The notes: generated from the letters alone by a model not told the origin. Shown: positions 27,288 to 37,064, numbered from the stretch's first letter. The stretch is DNA of 64,000 nt from Candidatus Gastranaerophilales bacterium (GCA_944325835.1 CALVBO010000005.1:88579-152578), one strand, 5' to 3'. Translations and numbers: made by a program.

Positions 27288-28394
27288 ATGTGTAGAATTG
27301 GCGCCATTAAATCTAAGAAGTATTTACACCCCTCAATCGCCTTAAAACTTATGCGCTCTCAGCAAAAAGGCCACGATGATTCCGGGTTTGCCTTTGTAAT
27401 GCAGGATTTGGGTGGGATTTTTGAACATCATAAGGATTTGCCTATCCTTTCTATGGCGGGTACCGTTGAGGGCGCACGTAAGGCGGAAGATATTCTTATG
27501 GATTTGGGATTTAAACGGGTTTTGCAATGGACGCCGCATATTACAAATAAAAAAGGTTTAAAAATCGACCCGCTTCCTAACTATGTTTTTGAGGCGGTGC
27601 AGTATCCAAAGAGCCATAAATATGCGACTCAGGAAGAAAAAGAAGAATTGCTTCTTGATACAGCCCTGAAAATCAGAAAGGCTCTTGAAGAAGATAATTC
27701 AGGCTATATCTATGCCTTTTGGCCTGACACGTTAGTGTTAAAAGAAATTGGAAGCCCGAAAGATATCGGAACTTATTTTAATCTCTGGGAAGAAAATTCG
27801 GAACTCTGTTCAAAAGTTATCACTGCACAGTGCCGCCAGAATACAAATTATGATATTGTCAGATATGCCGCGCATCCGTTTTTCCTTGAAGGATATACGG
27901 TTCTTGCAAACGGTGAAAATACGTTCTACGAAAGAAATAAATATTATCAAATGAAGTTAAACCGTGCTTATATGGGATTTGAATCAGATTCGCAGTGCTT
28001 TTTGTACACCTTGCACTATCTGCACAAAATTTTAAAATGGCCTATTCAATACTACAAGCACGTAATAACGCCGCTTCCGATTGATAAAATTGAAAAACGT
28101 CAGGATAAAGATGTTTTGCTCAGAATAAAGGCTTCATTATCTCATCTTGAAATTAACGGACCAAACACTATTCTCGGTGTGACACCTGATTATGACCTGC
28201 TTTGCGTTTGCGATTCCAAAAAATTGCGTCCGGTGGTAATCGGTCAGAATGAAGATATGGTGGTTATGACGTCAGAAGTAACCGGGATTAATGAACTATT
28301 GCCGGACAGAGATTTGAGCAAAGATATTTATCCGGCGGAAAATGAAACTATTATTGTAAAAAATGATTTGACGGTGGAAAGATGGCAGCAGTAA
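27288..28394 (+). CDS. Glutamate synthase, class II glutamine amidotransferase subunit
   Basis: The protein starts MCRIGAIKSKK, so Cys2 becomes the N-terminal nucleophile of a class II amidotransferase once Met is removed. This fixes the start at 27288 and rules out the upstream TTG. The fold includes QQKGHDDSGFAF and the VITAQCRQNTNYD region. It would release ammonia from glutamine for the synthase encoded next, with which it overlaps by 13 bases. This three-gene form (amidotransferase, FMN synthase, GXGXG domain) is known from archaea and some anaerobes as a split GltB. Confidence 0.85.
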   Translation: MCRIGAIKSKKYLHPSIALKLMRSQQKGHDDSGFAFVMQDLGGIFEHHKDLPILSMAGTVEGARKAEDILMDLGFKRVLQWTPHITNKKGLKIDPLPNYVFEAVQYPKSHKYATQEEKEELLLDTALKIRKALEEDNSGYIYAFWPDTLVLKEIGSPKDIGTYFNLWEENSELCSKVITAQCRQNTNYDIVRYAAHPFFLEGYTVLANGENTFYERNKYYQMKLNRAYMGFESDSQCFLYTLHYLHKILKWPIQYYKHVITPLPIDKIEKRQDKDVLLRIKASLSHLEINGPNTILGVTPDYDLLCVCDSKKLRPVVIGQNEDMVVMTSEVTGINELLPDRDLSKDIYPAENETIIVKNDLTVERWQQ

Positions 28395-30010
28395 AAGTTA
28401 ATGAATTGCATAAGGAAGATTTACCTTGGATTATTGAATACGATGAATCCAAGTGTATTCAGTGCGGCAAATGTACGGCGGTTTGTTCCTTCGGAGCAAT
28501 CAGCCCTGCTGTTGAAATGCGCAAAAAATCCGGCAATATTAATGAAAAAAATACTTATGAAAAAACTCTTGTAATAAAGCAGAATGTCGGGTTTGAAAAC
28601 CACTGCGTAGGCTGCGGAATGTGCGCAAACGTATGTCCGAACGGCGCGATTAAGGCTGTTAGAAATTTTGATGACAGGTATGCTATCCGTTATCGCGCTG
28701 AAAAAGGTGAATCTCTGAAACGCGGCGGGCGGTCTAACCTTAATACAGAAGGCAGAACGCTGGATAAAATTAAAATCGGCAGAATTTCGCAAATGACAGA
28801 TCCGTCACTGGATCCGGTTCGTCATACATTTGAGATAAAAACGCCTTTCGGAAGAGTTTTATCAGCCGATAAACTCGGTTTTGAGGTCGACGGTAATAAA
28901 ATAATGCAAACAAAACCGCTTCCGCCGAACCGCTGGATTTATCCGATAATTTTCGGGGATATGTCAATCGGCGCAATTTCCTCGAGAATGTGGGAAGCAA
29001 TTGCAATTGCAACGGCTTATCTTAACGAGAAAATGGGTATTCCTATCCGAATGGGAACCGGTGAGGGCGGAGTTCCCGTAAGCCTTTTGAAATCAAGATA
29101 CCTGAAATATATGATTTTGCAAATTGCGTCAGGTCATTTCGGCTGGAACAGAATTGTTGAAACAATGCCTGAAATGATAGAGGATCCTGCAGGTATTCTT
29201 ATAAAAATCGGGCAGGGGGCAAAACCGGGTGACGGCGGGCTGCTGCTTGCAAATAAAGTTTCAAAATATGTTCAGGAAATCCGCGGGGTTCCGAAGGCTG
29301 ATCTGATGAGCCCGCCGACGCATCAGGGGCTTTATTCGATTGAGGAAAGTGTTCAAAAGATGTTCTTATCTATGAACGCGGCGTTTAATTTCCGCGTTCC
29401 GGTTGCGATTAAGGTGGCAGCGTCAGTTACAAGTGTTGCGGTTTATAATAATCTGCTTCGCGACCCGTATAATATTGTCGGCGGATTTTTTATTGACGGC
29501 TTTGCGGGCGGAACGGGTGCTGCGCACGAGATTTCTTTAAACCACACGGGCCACCCGATAACCTCAAAACTGCGCGATTGCTATCTCGCGGCAGTGCATC
29601 AGGGACGTCAGGGCGAAATCCCGCTTTTTGCAGGCGGAGGCTTGGGGCAAACCGGAAGTTTTGCGGCTGATGCATTTAAATTGATTTGTCTTGGCGCAAA
29701 CGGAGTATTTACGGGACGTCTGCTTTTACAAATCGCGGGCTGCTGTGGTAATGACACTGAAAAGTGTAATGCCTGCTCGACCGGCAACTGTCCGGCGGGG
29801 TTGACTTCTCAAAGAGAATGTCTTACAAAAAGGCTTGATATCGACAAAGTCGCGGAAAATCTTGTTAACTTTATCGTTGCAACCGATATGGAACTGAAAA
29901 AGTTAATGGGGCCTGTGGGCTGTTCGACTTTGCCTATCGGGCGTTCTGATGCTTTGATTACAGTTGATAAACACATTGCAAGGCGGCTTGATATCCAGTA
30001 TTCAATATAG
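28382..30010 (+). CDS. Glutamate synthase, FMN domain with N-terminal ferredoxin domain
   Basis: Residues about 20-100 hold two [4Fe-4S] motifs (KCIQCGKCTAVCSFGAI and HCVGCGMCANVCPNGAI). The rest is the FMN-binding synthase barrel, seen in FGDMSIGAISSRMWEA, GEGGVP, GQGAKPGDGGLL, FIDGFAGGTGAA and the iron-sulfur region CNACSTGNCPAGLTSQ. It converts 2-oxoglutarate plus ammonia to glutamate. No NADPH-binding GltD-like gene accompanies it, so electrons likely arrive from ferredoxin. Confidence 0.9.
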   Translation: MAAVKVNELHKEDLPWIIEYDESKCIQCGKCTAVCSFGAISPAVEMRKKSGNINEKNTYEKTLVIKQNVGFENHCVGCGMCANVCPNGAIKAVRNFDDRYAIRYRAEKGESLKRGGRSNLNTEGRTLDKIKIGRISQMTDPSLDPVRHTFEIKTPFGRVLSADKLGFEVDGNKIMQTKPLPPNRWIYPIIFGDMSIGAISSRMWEAIAIATAYLNEKMGIPIRMGTGEGGVPVSLLKSRYLKYMILQIASGHFGWNRIVETMPEMIEDPAGILIKIGQGAKPGDGGLLLANKVSKYVQEIRGVPKADLMSPPTHQGLYSIEESVQKMFLSMNAAFNFRVPVAIKVAASVTSVAVYNNLLRDPYNIVGGFFIDGFAGGTGAAHEISLNHTGHPITSKLRDCYLAAVHQGRQGEIPLFAGGGLGQTGSFAADAFKLICLGANGVFTGRLLLQIAGCCGNDTEKCNACSTGNCPAGLTSQRECLTKRLDIDKVAENLVNFIVATDMELKKLMGPVGCSTLPIGRSDALITVDKHIARRLDIQYSI

Positions 30011-30019
30011 GTTTTTACT

Positions 30020-31090
30020 ATGGAAAGATTTAAGATTGAAACTTTAAAAAATGAAAACAGAATGTCCACTCAGGAACTTTTGCAATTAATTCAGGCAAAA
30101 ATTGACGAGGGGTATACTGATTTTGAGATAAACGGCTGCGGACAGCATAATATCGGCGGTTCAAGCTGGGCTCGTGACAGAAGCAAAACTTTAAGTTTCC
30201 TCGTAAGAAATCCGGGGCAGCGCGTCGGGGCAATGGGTATGAAGGGTACCCGGATTATTGTTGAGGGTTCGGTCCCGGCAGATACCGGCTGGCTGAATTC
30301 CGGCGCGGAAATTATTGTAAAAGGCGATAGTGGCGATACGACTGCTCATTGTGCTGCATCAGGCGAAATTTATATTGGCGGACGGGTAGGAACACGCTCT
30401 GGCGCTCTGATGAAACACGATCCGCGTTTTAAAATCCCTGAATTCTGGGTTTTAAAAAATACGGGTTCTTATAGTTTTGAATTTATGGGCGGCGGTATTG
30501 CAATTGTCTGCGGCTATGAGTGCGAAGAATTTGACTCTGTTTTGGGAAAAGGCTCCTGCGGCGGAATGGTCGGCGGTACAATTTTTGTGCGCGGAAAAGT
30601 TGAAAACCTATCGCATTGTGTCGAAATCCTGAACCTTGATGAAAAAGATATAGAATTTTTGCACTCCGGCTTGAAAAGATTTCTTGACAAAATCGGACGT
30701 TCCGAACTTTTTAATAAACTTACCGACTTTAGCGAATGGCATAAAATTCAAACTCGTGCGGAAGCAGTAAAAAAACGGATGCCGGTTGCGGAATTCCGTC
30801 AAAAAGAGTGGATTTCGGGCGGAATCTTCGGAGATTTCATCACGGACGATTATGCGGTGTATGAACTCGCAGGCACAGGTGATGCCAGATGCCGTATTCC
30901 GCAGTGGGATAAAAAGCTTTGTATCGGGTGTGATATTTGTGTTAAAAACTGTCCGCAAAATGCGATTTTCTCTGATGAAAAAGTTTATCATTCCGAGGAT
31001 AATAAATGTATAGGCTGTGGAATTTGTGCGGCCCTGTGCCCGCGTCAAGCGTGGAAAATGGTTGAAAATAACAGGGAAATTACAAAATAA
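30020..31090 (+). CDS. Glutamate synthase, GXGXG domain with C-terminal ferredoxin domain
   Basis: Residues about 35-215 form the repetitive GXGXG beta-helix of glutamate synthase (GQRVGAMGMKGTRIIVEG, GWLNSGAEIIVKGDSGD, GSCGGMVGGTIFVRG). The C-terminus carries two [4Fe-4S] motifs (LCIGCDICVKNCPQNAI and KCIGCGICAALCPRQAW). Ferredoxin domains on both this and the preceding subunit give up to four clusters for electron entry. An internal ATG (MSTQEL, 14 codons in) is an alternative start. Confidence 0.88.
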   Translation: MERFKIETLKNENRMSTQELLQLIQAKIDEGYTDFEINGCGQHNIGGSSWARDRSKTLSFLVRNPGQRVGAMGMKGTRIIVEGSVPADTGWLNSGAEIIVKGDSGDTTAHCAASGEIYIGGRVGTRSGALMKHDPRFKIPEFWVLKNTGSYSFEFMGGGIAIVCGYECEEFDSVLGKGSCGGMVGGTIFVRGKVENLSHCVEILNLDEKDIEFLHSGLKRFLDKIGRSELFNKLTDFSEWHKIQTRAEAVKKRMPVAEFRQKEWISGGIFGDFITDDYAVYELAGTGDARCRIPQWDKKLCIGCDICVKNCPQNAIFSDEKVYHSEDNKCIGCGICAALCPRQAWKMVENNREITK

Positions 31091-31110
31091 AAAACGCTTT
31101 CCCGCCTGTC

Positions 31111-31143
31111 AAAAAATCCTATAGCATTGCTATAGGATTTTTT
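31111..31143 (+). terminator. Terminator of the glutamate synthase operon
   Basis: A long AT-rich hairpin (aaatcctatagca / tgctataggattt) is flanked by A and T runs. Confidence 0.8.
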
Positions 31144-31155
31144 GTACACTCTTTA

Positions 31156-31275
31156 TGTCCGAGAAAGTTTAGCGATAAGGAACGTGAGCGAAACTTTTGA
31201 GTGGCGTATTAGACAGCGCAGTCGCGGGTTGACCTGCGAGGGCAGGGCAAGCAGGCGACGGAGAACTGCTTTATT
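31156..31275. repeat. Long intergenic repeat, copy
   Basis: The copy starts tgtccgagaaag, includes gataaggaacgtgagcga and gtggcgtattagacagcgcag, and ends gagaactgctttatt. A short ORF across it is not a gene. Confidence 0.8.
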
Positions 31276-31361
31276 GCTCTGCTCCAATCGTAACGGCGGT
31301 ATCGTAATGCTCACCTGCTCACCACACTAACGTGTGTTGACACTGTGAGCACCGGCTGACG

Positions 31362-31634
31362 CTAAACCGCAGCTTGTTTGTGATTTTTATAAGCAACCAA
31401 TGCCTTTGTCAACTGATCCGGACAGCTTGTCGGTTTGCTTCCGCATTGAATTCCTTGAAGTCTGGAAATAACTTCATCAAGGGGCATCCCTTTTACCAGT
31501 TTGCCGATTCCCTGAAGGTTTCCGTGGCAGCCGCCCATAAATTGTACATCTTCCACAATACCGTCATTAACTGAAATTTGCATTAGCTGACAGCAAACAC
31601 CCTGCGGTTTATATTGAAAAACTTCTGTTGCCAT
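31362..31634 (-). CDS. TSCPD-domain protein (TIGR03905-like)
   Basis: This 90-residue protein has four conserved cysteines in GVCCQLMQI, GGCHGNLQGI and the signature CGSKPTSCPDQL near the C-terminus. These match the small TSCPD family, whose function is unknown; a similar domain sits at the C-terminus of some ribonucleotide reductases. I chose the ATG at 31634, with GGAG upstream. Its ATG is one base after the stop of the upstream small gene. Confidence 0.85.
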   Translation of the reverse strand: MATEVFQYKPQGVCCQLMQISVNDGIVEDVQFMGGCHGNLQGIGKLVKGMPLDEVISRLQGIQCGSKPTSCPDQLTKALVAYKNHKQAAV

Positions 31635-31635
31635 T

Positions 31636-31824
31636 TTAGTACTCCAGTGCCTGATCCATGGCGTTTTCAATGGCTTTTTGTTTTTCTGCACTGGCGTTAT
31701 TAACTTTCATAACGGTTTTTTCTTTAAGAAAAAGTTCTTTCGCACTTGCAAGAAGCTCATCCTGGTTTTCGTAAATAAAGTATGCGCCTACTGCCAACAA
31801 TATGACAAGAATTAATTTTCCCAT
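31636..31824 (-). CDS. Small membrane-anchored protein
   Basis: The 62-residue protein has one N-terminal hydrophobic helix (KLILVILLAVGAYFIY) and a charged helical tail. It lies directly upstream of the TSCPD gene with near-overlapping stop and start, so the two are probably cotranslated. The family is not recognised. Confidence 0.65.
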   Translation of the reverse strand: MGKLILVILLAVGAYFIYENQDELLASAKELFLKEKTVMKVNNASAEKQKAIENAMDQALEY

Positions 31825-31889
31825 ACTAAACTCTCCTGTAATTCTTACAGTATAGTTGTATCATATATTGCCGTATAAAGTCAATAATT

Positions 31890-32282
31890 TTAATCTAAAA
31901 TAGTAACCCCTGTGCGGGTGCCGACATTAGAATTAAAATCGGTAATAACCTGCTGTGGAATAGAATTTATAGAGTTTATATGGCCCGGGTACATAGGACT
32001 ATGGTAATTTCCAATGCTCGGGTAGAAGCTTCCGTTAATAGGCGGCGTAAATCCTGTCATACTGCCGCTGTGGAAGAAACCGTTACCGTGGTAGTGCGGT
32101 CTGCTGTTATAGTGGTTATGGTATGGGCAATTGTAATTATTATAATACCTGCCGCTTCCCCAACCGTTGTTCCAAAAATTATTGCTCCAGCCGCGGAATT
32201 TTGAAAAAATTCCTGCGTTTGCCTGGCTTGCCGTAATTATTAACAAACTTACAATCCCTAAAACTTTTGATATTTTTTTCAT
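31890..32282 (-). CDS. Exported His/Asn/Gly/Tyr-rich protein
   Basis: A signal peptide (residues 1-24, ending ANA) is followed by a low-complexity region rich in Trp, Asn, Tyr, His and Gly (CPYHNHYNSRPHYHGNGF). The His-rich part could bind metal, but that is a guess. The start at 32282 follows AGGAG. It is divergent from the acetylation locus. Confidence 0.7.
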   Translation of the reverse strand: MKKISKVLGIVSLLIITASQANAGIFSKFRGWSNNFWNNGWGSGRYYNNYNCPYHNHYNSRPHYHGNGFFHSGSMTGFTPPINGSFYPSIGNYHSPMYPGHINSINSIPQQVITDFNSNVGTRTGVTILD

Positions 32283-32451
32283 CACTCAACTCCTTTTGCA
32301 AAGATTATATGCGTAAATGTCAATATATTTATTCGCTGATAAGGTGATGTAAACGGATAGAGTTTTTACATGTAACATTTTGTTTAAAATGTTGATAAAT
32401 ATGATGAAGGTATAGCGTTTTTATAATATATTCATAACGAGGAGAGTGTGA

Positions 32452-34121
32452 ATGCGCAGACGTGATATCATAAGCGGTGTTCTAACAATAGTGCTACTGG
32501 CGTTGACCTGTAAGCATTGGCTTATATTTAAACCAATGCCTGTGAGTTTTCTTGTAAAGGGCAACGGTAGTTACACATTTACGGTTCAGTTAAATAAGAA
32601 GAATAATAACGAATTTAAAAAAATAAAGCAGTGTACGATAAAGAAACATCTAACCGGTGGTTATGAGAAATGTGAATGCAAAATAGACAGGGTACGTTTC
32701 CCCAAACGCTTAAGACTCGTTGTAAACACTTCCGACGTATCTCCTATAGAAATAAAAGACATAACGCTGAAAAACGGGAAATATAAACTACCTTCAGTAT
32801 CCGAATTTGCGTTGCATAACGCCCTACCGGGGGGGGGGGGGATATCTTAATGCCGTCCTCTAGCACATTCACTCTGACTTATAACGAAAAATTGTCTGTT
32901 CGCTCCGGTATTAAATTTGAAGCAATGACGTTTATTATCATTGCGGTTTTAGGTTATTTACTGTCATATAAATTGACTTCATATCTTGCGGATTTTAAGG
33001 TTTTAAGTAATTATTCGCGTCTGGATATATTGTTTTTGCTGGTTTGTACCATACTGATGTTTCTCCCTATGAGTCATATTACAAATGATGTAAAATCAAT
33101 TGCGGAAAACAGAGAGCTTGCAAAATGGGTGCCGCTTATCAACAAGGATAAAATAAATTATAATTTTGGAAAAGATTTTGATAACTGGTTTAATGACAGA
33201 TATAATTTCAGACGGGATTATGTAAACTTATATGGCTGGTTGCGTTATTATTTCTCAAAATATTCTTGTATTAATAATGGGGTATTATTAAATAAACAAA
33301 ATCACTGGTTTCTAATTCTGAAATTTCATAAAGCAGCACAAAAATTATTTACGCCGGAACAACAAAGAGTTTTCTCTGAGGATATTAAAATTTTGAGTGA
33401 ATATTGTGATAAAACTCGTAAGAAGCTGTATTTTGTGATTATTCCGGAAAAAGGAATCTTATATAAAGATGAAATTTATGAAGGGTTGATTTCAAATCCG
33501 TTGAAAGTTTATGATCCGGTGCCTGATATTATTAAAAATGTTTATACGGCATCTGGAGTTGAAATTTTATATCCATATGATGAATTGATGAAGGCTAAGA
33601 AAGAACACCTTGTATTTTTTAAGCACGATCATCATTTGAATGATGTTGGTTATTTAGTGGTATTCAATTCTTTGATTAAAAGAATGAATGCTGACGGAGT
33701 ACCTTTCCCGCAATTGCGGGAGTGTGATTTCACTGTGCAGGAAACTAATAAGGCAAGAAGCGGCAGTCGCTTTTCAATGGGGTCCGGTTTCTGTACATTA
33801 AATATCTGGGACGAAACATTATTAGATGAAACATATAAATTTTATACTCCAAAGTGTGAACTCCCGCTGCAGAAGAAAGTTCTTATTATAGGGGATTCTT
33901 ATGTAAATATGACAAAACCTTTGTTTTTTAATATGTTTCAAACAGTGGATTCTATATTCGTTCGCGGGCTGGCTCAAGCAGAACGAAAAGATGTATTAAG
34001 AAAAAATTTGGATTTGTTGAAAAAGGCTGATGTCGTTGTTATGATGTTTTCTGCAATTCAACCTGAGATGCTGCTGGATATGGATTTTGATATATTGAGA
34101 GATGCTAGGAAGGAGCAATAA
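32452..34121 (+). CDS. AlgX/DHHW-like O-acetylation protein 1, split at a poly-G tract
   Basis: The first frame (32452-32850) encodes MRRRDII, a membrane helix and a small beta-rich domain. It ends at TAA after CCG, four GGG codons, ATA and TCT. The second frame starts at ATG 32850 and carries two membrane helices and an SGNH-like domain with KHDHHLND and IIGDSYVN, matching the Asp-His then Ser order of AlgX. With one more G (14) the two become a single protein like DHHW protein 3. As sequenced the stop and start overlap (TAATG), so the halves may be made separately. It probably transfers acetyl groups to an exported polysaccharide with the MBOAT encoded next. Confidence 0.85.
32829..32841 (+). 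repeat. Poly-G tract, 13 G (DHHW gene 1)
   Basis: A run of 13 G near codon 126. Homologous genes 2 and 3 have 14 G and are in frame; this one is one G short. Confidence 0.95.
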
Positions 34122-35524
34122 TGTTATTTTCATCAATGACTTTTGTTTACATGTTTTTACCGATTGTGTGTACACTTTATTTGATTTCTAAAAAAGAATT
34201 GCACAATCCGATTTTACTTATTGCAAGTATAATTTTTTATGCGTGGGGAGAACCTAAATATCTTGCTATTATGCTTCTTACAATACTTGTCAATTTTTAT
34301 GGTGCAAAGATTGTTGAGAGGTTTAAGGAAACCGGCAGAAATGCTAAAATCCCTTTGGTTTTGACTATATGTATTAACCTCGGTTCCCTGATTTATTTTA
34401 AGTATTTTAACTTTTTAATTGAAAATATTAATGGAATTTTTCATTCGCACATTGATCTGCTTCATATTGTAATGCCTATTGGTATTTCATTTTATACATT
34501 TCAGGCGTTATCGTATGTGGTGGATGTTTATCGCGGGGAGTGTAAGGCGCAGCAGGATGTTTATAAACTTGCACTTTATATCTGCCTTTTCCCTCAATTA
34601 ATCGCCGGTCCGATTGTTAAATACCATGATGTAGCGGATCAGATTGACAACCGTGATGTGAATTTTGAAAAAGTAGTCTTTGGGACAAAACGTTTTATTG
34701 TGGGTTTATCAAAGAAAATGCTTCTGGCAAATACAATGGGAGCTATTGCCGATAAAATTTTTGCGCAGGCACCGGATACCTTTTCTCCGTTGATTGCGTG
34801 GGTGGGGAGTATTGCGTATTCTTTGCAGTTGTTCTTTGATTTTTCAGGTTATTCCGATATGGCAATCGGTCTGGGGCTTATTTTCGGATTCCATTTCTTA
34901 GAAAACTTTAATTATCCTTATATATCCAAATCTATTACGGAATTTTGGCGCAGATGGCATATTTCACTGTCCACCTGGTTTAAACAATATGTGTATATTT
35001 CGCTTGGCGGAAACAGATCCGGTAAATGGAAAACAATAAGAAATTTGGGGATAGTTTTTCTTTTGACAGGTATCTGGCATGGTGCGGCGTGGAATTTTGT
35101 TATCTGGGGCGCATGGAACGGATTCTTTATAATTTTAGAAAAGCTAACCGGCTGGCACGAAGAAAAGCAACACCGTTGGCAAAGAGCTTTGCAGCACCTT
35201 TATACGATTCTTGTTTTTGTAATAGGCTGGGTTATGTTCAGAGCCGATAATATGGCCTATGCGTGGACGTATATTAAAAATATGTTTGGTTTGGTAAAGG
35301 TCCACGATGTAATTTATGCACTCCCGTATTACGTTGATAATTTCGAGATTATAATTTTTGTGGCGGCATTTATTTGTTGTACGCCGTTATGCGGGAAAAT
35401 GCTGCAGCAGGAAAATAAGATTATAAAAGCTTTTGTAAATTTATGGCTTATAGTATTGTTGGTATTGTCAACAGCGACAATTGCTGCATCAACTTATAAT
35501 CCGTTTATTTATTTCAGATTTTAG
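34121..35524 (+). CDS. MBOAT-family O-acyltransferase (AlgI-like)
   Basis: The 467-residue membrane protein has the AlgI layout: FLPIVCTLYLISKK at the start, IASIIFYAWGEPKYL, PIGISFYTFQALSYVVDVYRG, the FFDFSGYSDMAIGLG segment, FWRRWHISLSTWF and the catalytic His region TGIWHGAAWNFVIWGAWNG. It is thought to pass acetyl groups across the membrane to a periplasmic SGNH partner. Its ATG overlaps the stop of DHHW gene 1 (TAATG). It contains no poly-G tract, so the common acyl donor is constitutive while its partners vary. Confidence 0.94.
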   Translation: MLFSSMTFVYMFLPIVCTLYLISKKELHNPILLIASIIFYAWGEPKYLAIMLLTILVNFYGAKIVERFKETGRNAKIPLVLTICINLGSLIYFKYFNFLIENINGIFHSHIDLLHIVMPIGISFYTFQALSYVVDVYRGECKAQQDVYKLALYICLFPQLIAGPIVKYHDVADQIDNRDVNFEKVVFGTKRFIVGLSKKMLLANTMGAIADKIFAQAPDTFSPLIAWVGSIAYSLQLFFDFSGYSDMAIGLGLIFGFHFLENFNYPYISKSITEFWRRWHISLSTWFKQYVYISLGGNRSGKWKTIRNLGIVFLLTGIWHGAAWNFVIWGAWNGFFIILEKLTGWHEEKQHRWQRALQHLYTILVFVIGWVMFRADNMAYAWTYIKNMFGLVKVHDVIYALPYYVDNFEIIIFVAAFICCTPLCGKMLQQENKIIKAFVNLWLIVLLVLSTATIAASTYNPFIYFRF

Positions 35525-35536
35525 AGCGGGGGTAAG

Positions 35537-36946
35537 ATGCGTAAAAGAACTATAATAAGTATTATATTAGTTTTAGTAATCTTAGGTTTAAGTCATAATG
35601 CCTGGCTGACGATAAGGCCTAAGCCGCAAAGTACTGTGACCTCTATTCGGGGGGGGGGGGGGAGTTCCTCAACCGAAATAAACAGGCTTTTGACATTGCG
35701 CACCCGTGTGAGTATCAAATTTGATGCAATGATATTTATAATAATTGCTATCCTCGGATTTATGCTGTCATATAAATTAACCTCATATTTAGCGGATTTT
35801 AAAGTAGAGAAAAAATATTCGCGTCTGGATATATTGTTTTTAGCCGCCTGTGCAGTATTGATATTTCTCCCAATGAGTCATATCTCTGACGCAAAAAAAT
35901 CCGAGGCCGAGAACCGTAATCTTGCGGTTTGGAAACCGTTTATTGATAAAAATGGCCGGATAAACTATAGCTTTGGGCGGGATTTTGACAGTTGGTTTAG
36001 TGATAGATTTAATATGCGTGAAGCTCTGGTTCAATACTATTATAAAGGTTTGGCAAATATAAGCTTTGATTTTGTGAGAACTAAAAATGGTTATTATTAT
36101 AAGAAAAACGGCTGGATGTTTTATTCCTCGGCGCTAAATGAGTTCGGACCTATTAATTATAAATTTTTTGATAAATATATAAAAAATCTGGTTCGTTTTA
36201 ATCAATGGTTGGCAGAAAGGAATATTAAATTATATGTGGTCATTATCCCCTCAAAGGAAGTTATTCGCAAAGAAGAAAATAAGTGCATAAATATAAATAG
36301 GCGTGAAAGAGCCGCTTATTTTATGAATTATTTGAAAGAGAAGAATCTTGATTTGAATGTTACATATTATTATGACGATTTTAGACGTCTACGCGATAAA
36401 GATTCTGTCTTTTATAAAACTGACCATCATATAACCGATTTTACCGTTTATGAACTTTATAAAGATATCATTAATAACATGGCTCGTGACTTTAAGGAAT
36501 TATCGGTCGCGCCTGAAGATAAATTTAATATTTATGAACGTACATTATGCAGATATAGTGAACACAGAACATTTGACGGCGGCTGTAACTATAAAAACGG
36601 AAATGTTCATGATGAAAAACTATTGATGCCAAAATATACCTATTATGATTATATTCATCCTGAAGAGATAGCAATAGAGCAAAAAAATATTTTCCATTAT
36701 ATACACACTAATAAAAATAAAAAATATAAATTATTTTTGTTAGGTGATTCTTTTGAAGAAAGTCTTACTTACTTTTTGAATACAAGTTTTTATCAGATAG
36801 ACAAACACAGACGAAGATTTAATATTAAAAACAAAAAAGGTGAGCTTGCAGAGTATGAAAAAGCAATAACTGATTTTAAACCGGATATGGTATTATTATT
36901 GTTCTATAGTCCATCTCTAAGCTGGTTGGAAAAATTGTATAATTGA
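35537..36946 (+). CDS. AlgX/DHHW-like O-acetylation protein 2, poly-G in frame
   Basis: The 469-residue protein has an N-terminal membrane helix, then the poly-G-encoded RGGGGSSS at about codon 38. A second helix pair follows (FDAMIFIIIAILGFMLSYKL), then DSWFSDRFN and the catalytic-type motifs TDHHITDF and LLGDSFEESL. It lacks the beta-rich domain found before the tract in genes 1 and 3. It lies 12 bases after the MBOAT gene. The likely role is polysaccharide O-acetyl transfer. Confidence 0.85.
   Translation: MRKRTIISIILVLVILGLSHNAWLTIRPKPQSTVTSIRGGGGSSSTEINRLLTLRTRVSIKFDAMIFIIIAILGFMLSYKLTSYLADFKVEKKYSRLDILFLAACAVLIFLPMSHISDAKKSEAENRNLAVWKPFIDKNGRINYSFGRDFDSWFSDRFNMREALVQYYYKGLANISFDFVRTKNGYYYKKNGWMFYSSALNEFGPINYKFFDKYIKNLVRFNQWLAERNIKLYVVIIPSKEVIRKEENKCININRRERAAYFMNYLKEKNLDLNVTYYYDDFRRLRDKDSVFYKTDHHITDFTVYELYKDIINNMARDFKELSVAPEDKFNIYERTLCRYSEHRTFDGGCNYKNGNVHDEKLLMPKYTYYDYIHPEEIAIEQKNIFHYIHTNKNKKYKLFLLGDSFEESLTYFLNTSFYQIDKHRRRFNIKNKKGELAEYEKAITDFKPDMVLLLFYSPSLSWLEKLYN
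35649..35662 (+). repeat. Poly-G tract, 14 G (DHHW gene 2)
   Basis: A run of 14 G that keeps the frame open (CGG plus four GGG codons, then AGT). Confidence 0.95.
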
Positions 36947-37064
36947 TTCTTCAAAAATTTTTAAAGGAGTGGGCAATGCAGGTGTACAAAAATATTATGA
37001 ACTTTATCAACTAACTTTGCATAGTTTAAATTTTTATGATAGTCTTTATAGAAGGAATTTAATT

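Noticed and set aside
31142..31330. ORF of 62 residues after the glutamate synthase terminator
   Set aside because: It overlaps the long intergenic repeat, begins in the terminator T-run and resembles no protein.
36969..37064. N-terminal extension of DHHW protein 3
   Set aside because: DHHW protein 1 starts with the same MRRRDII, and GAAGGA precedes ATG 37065.
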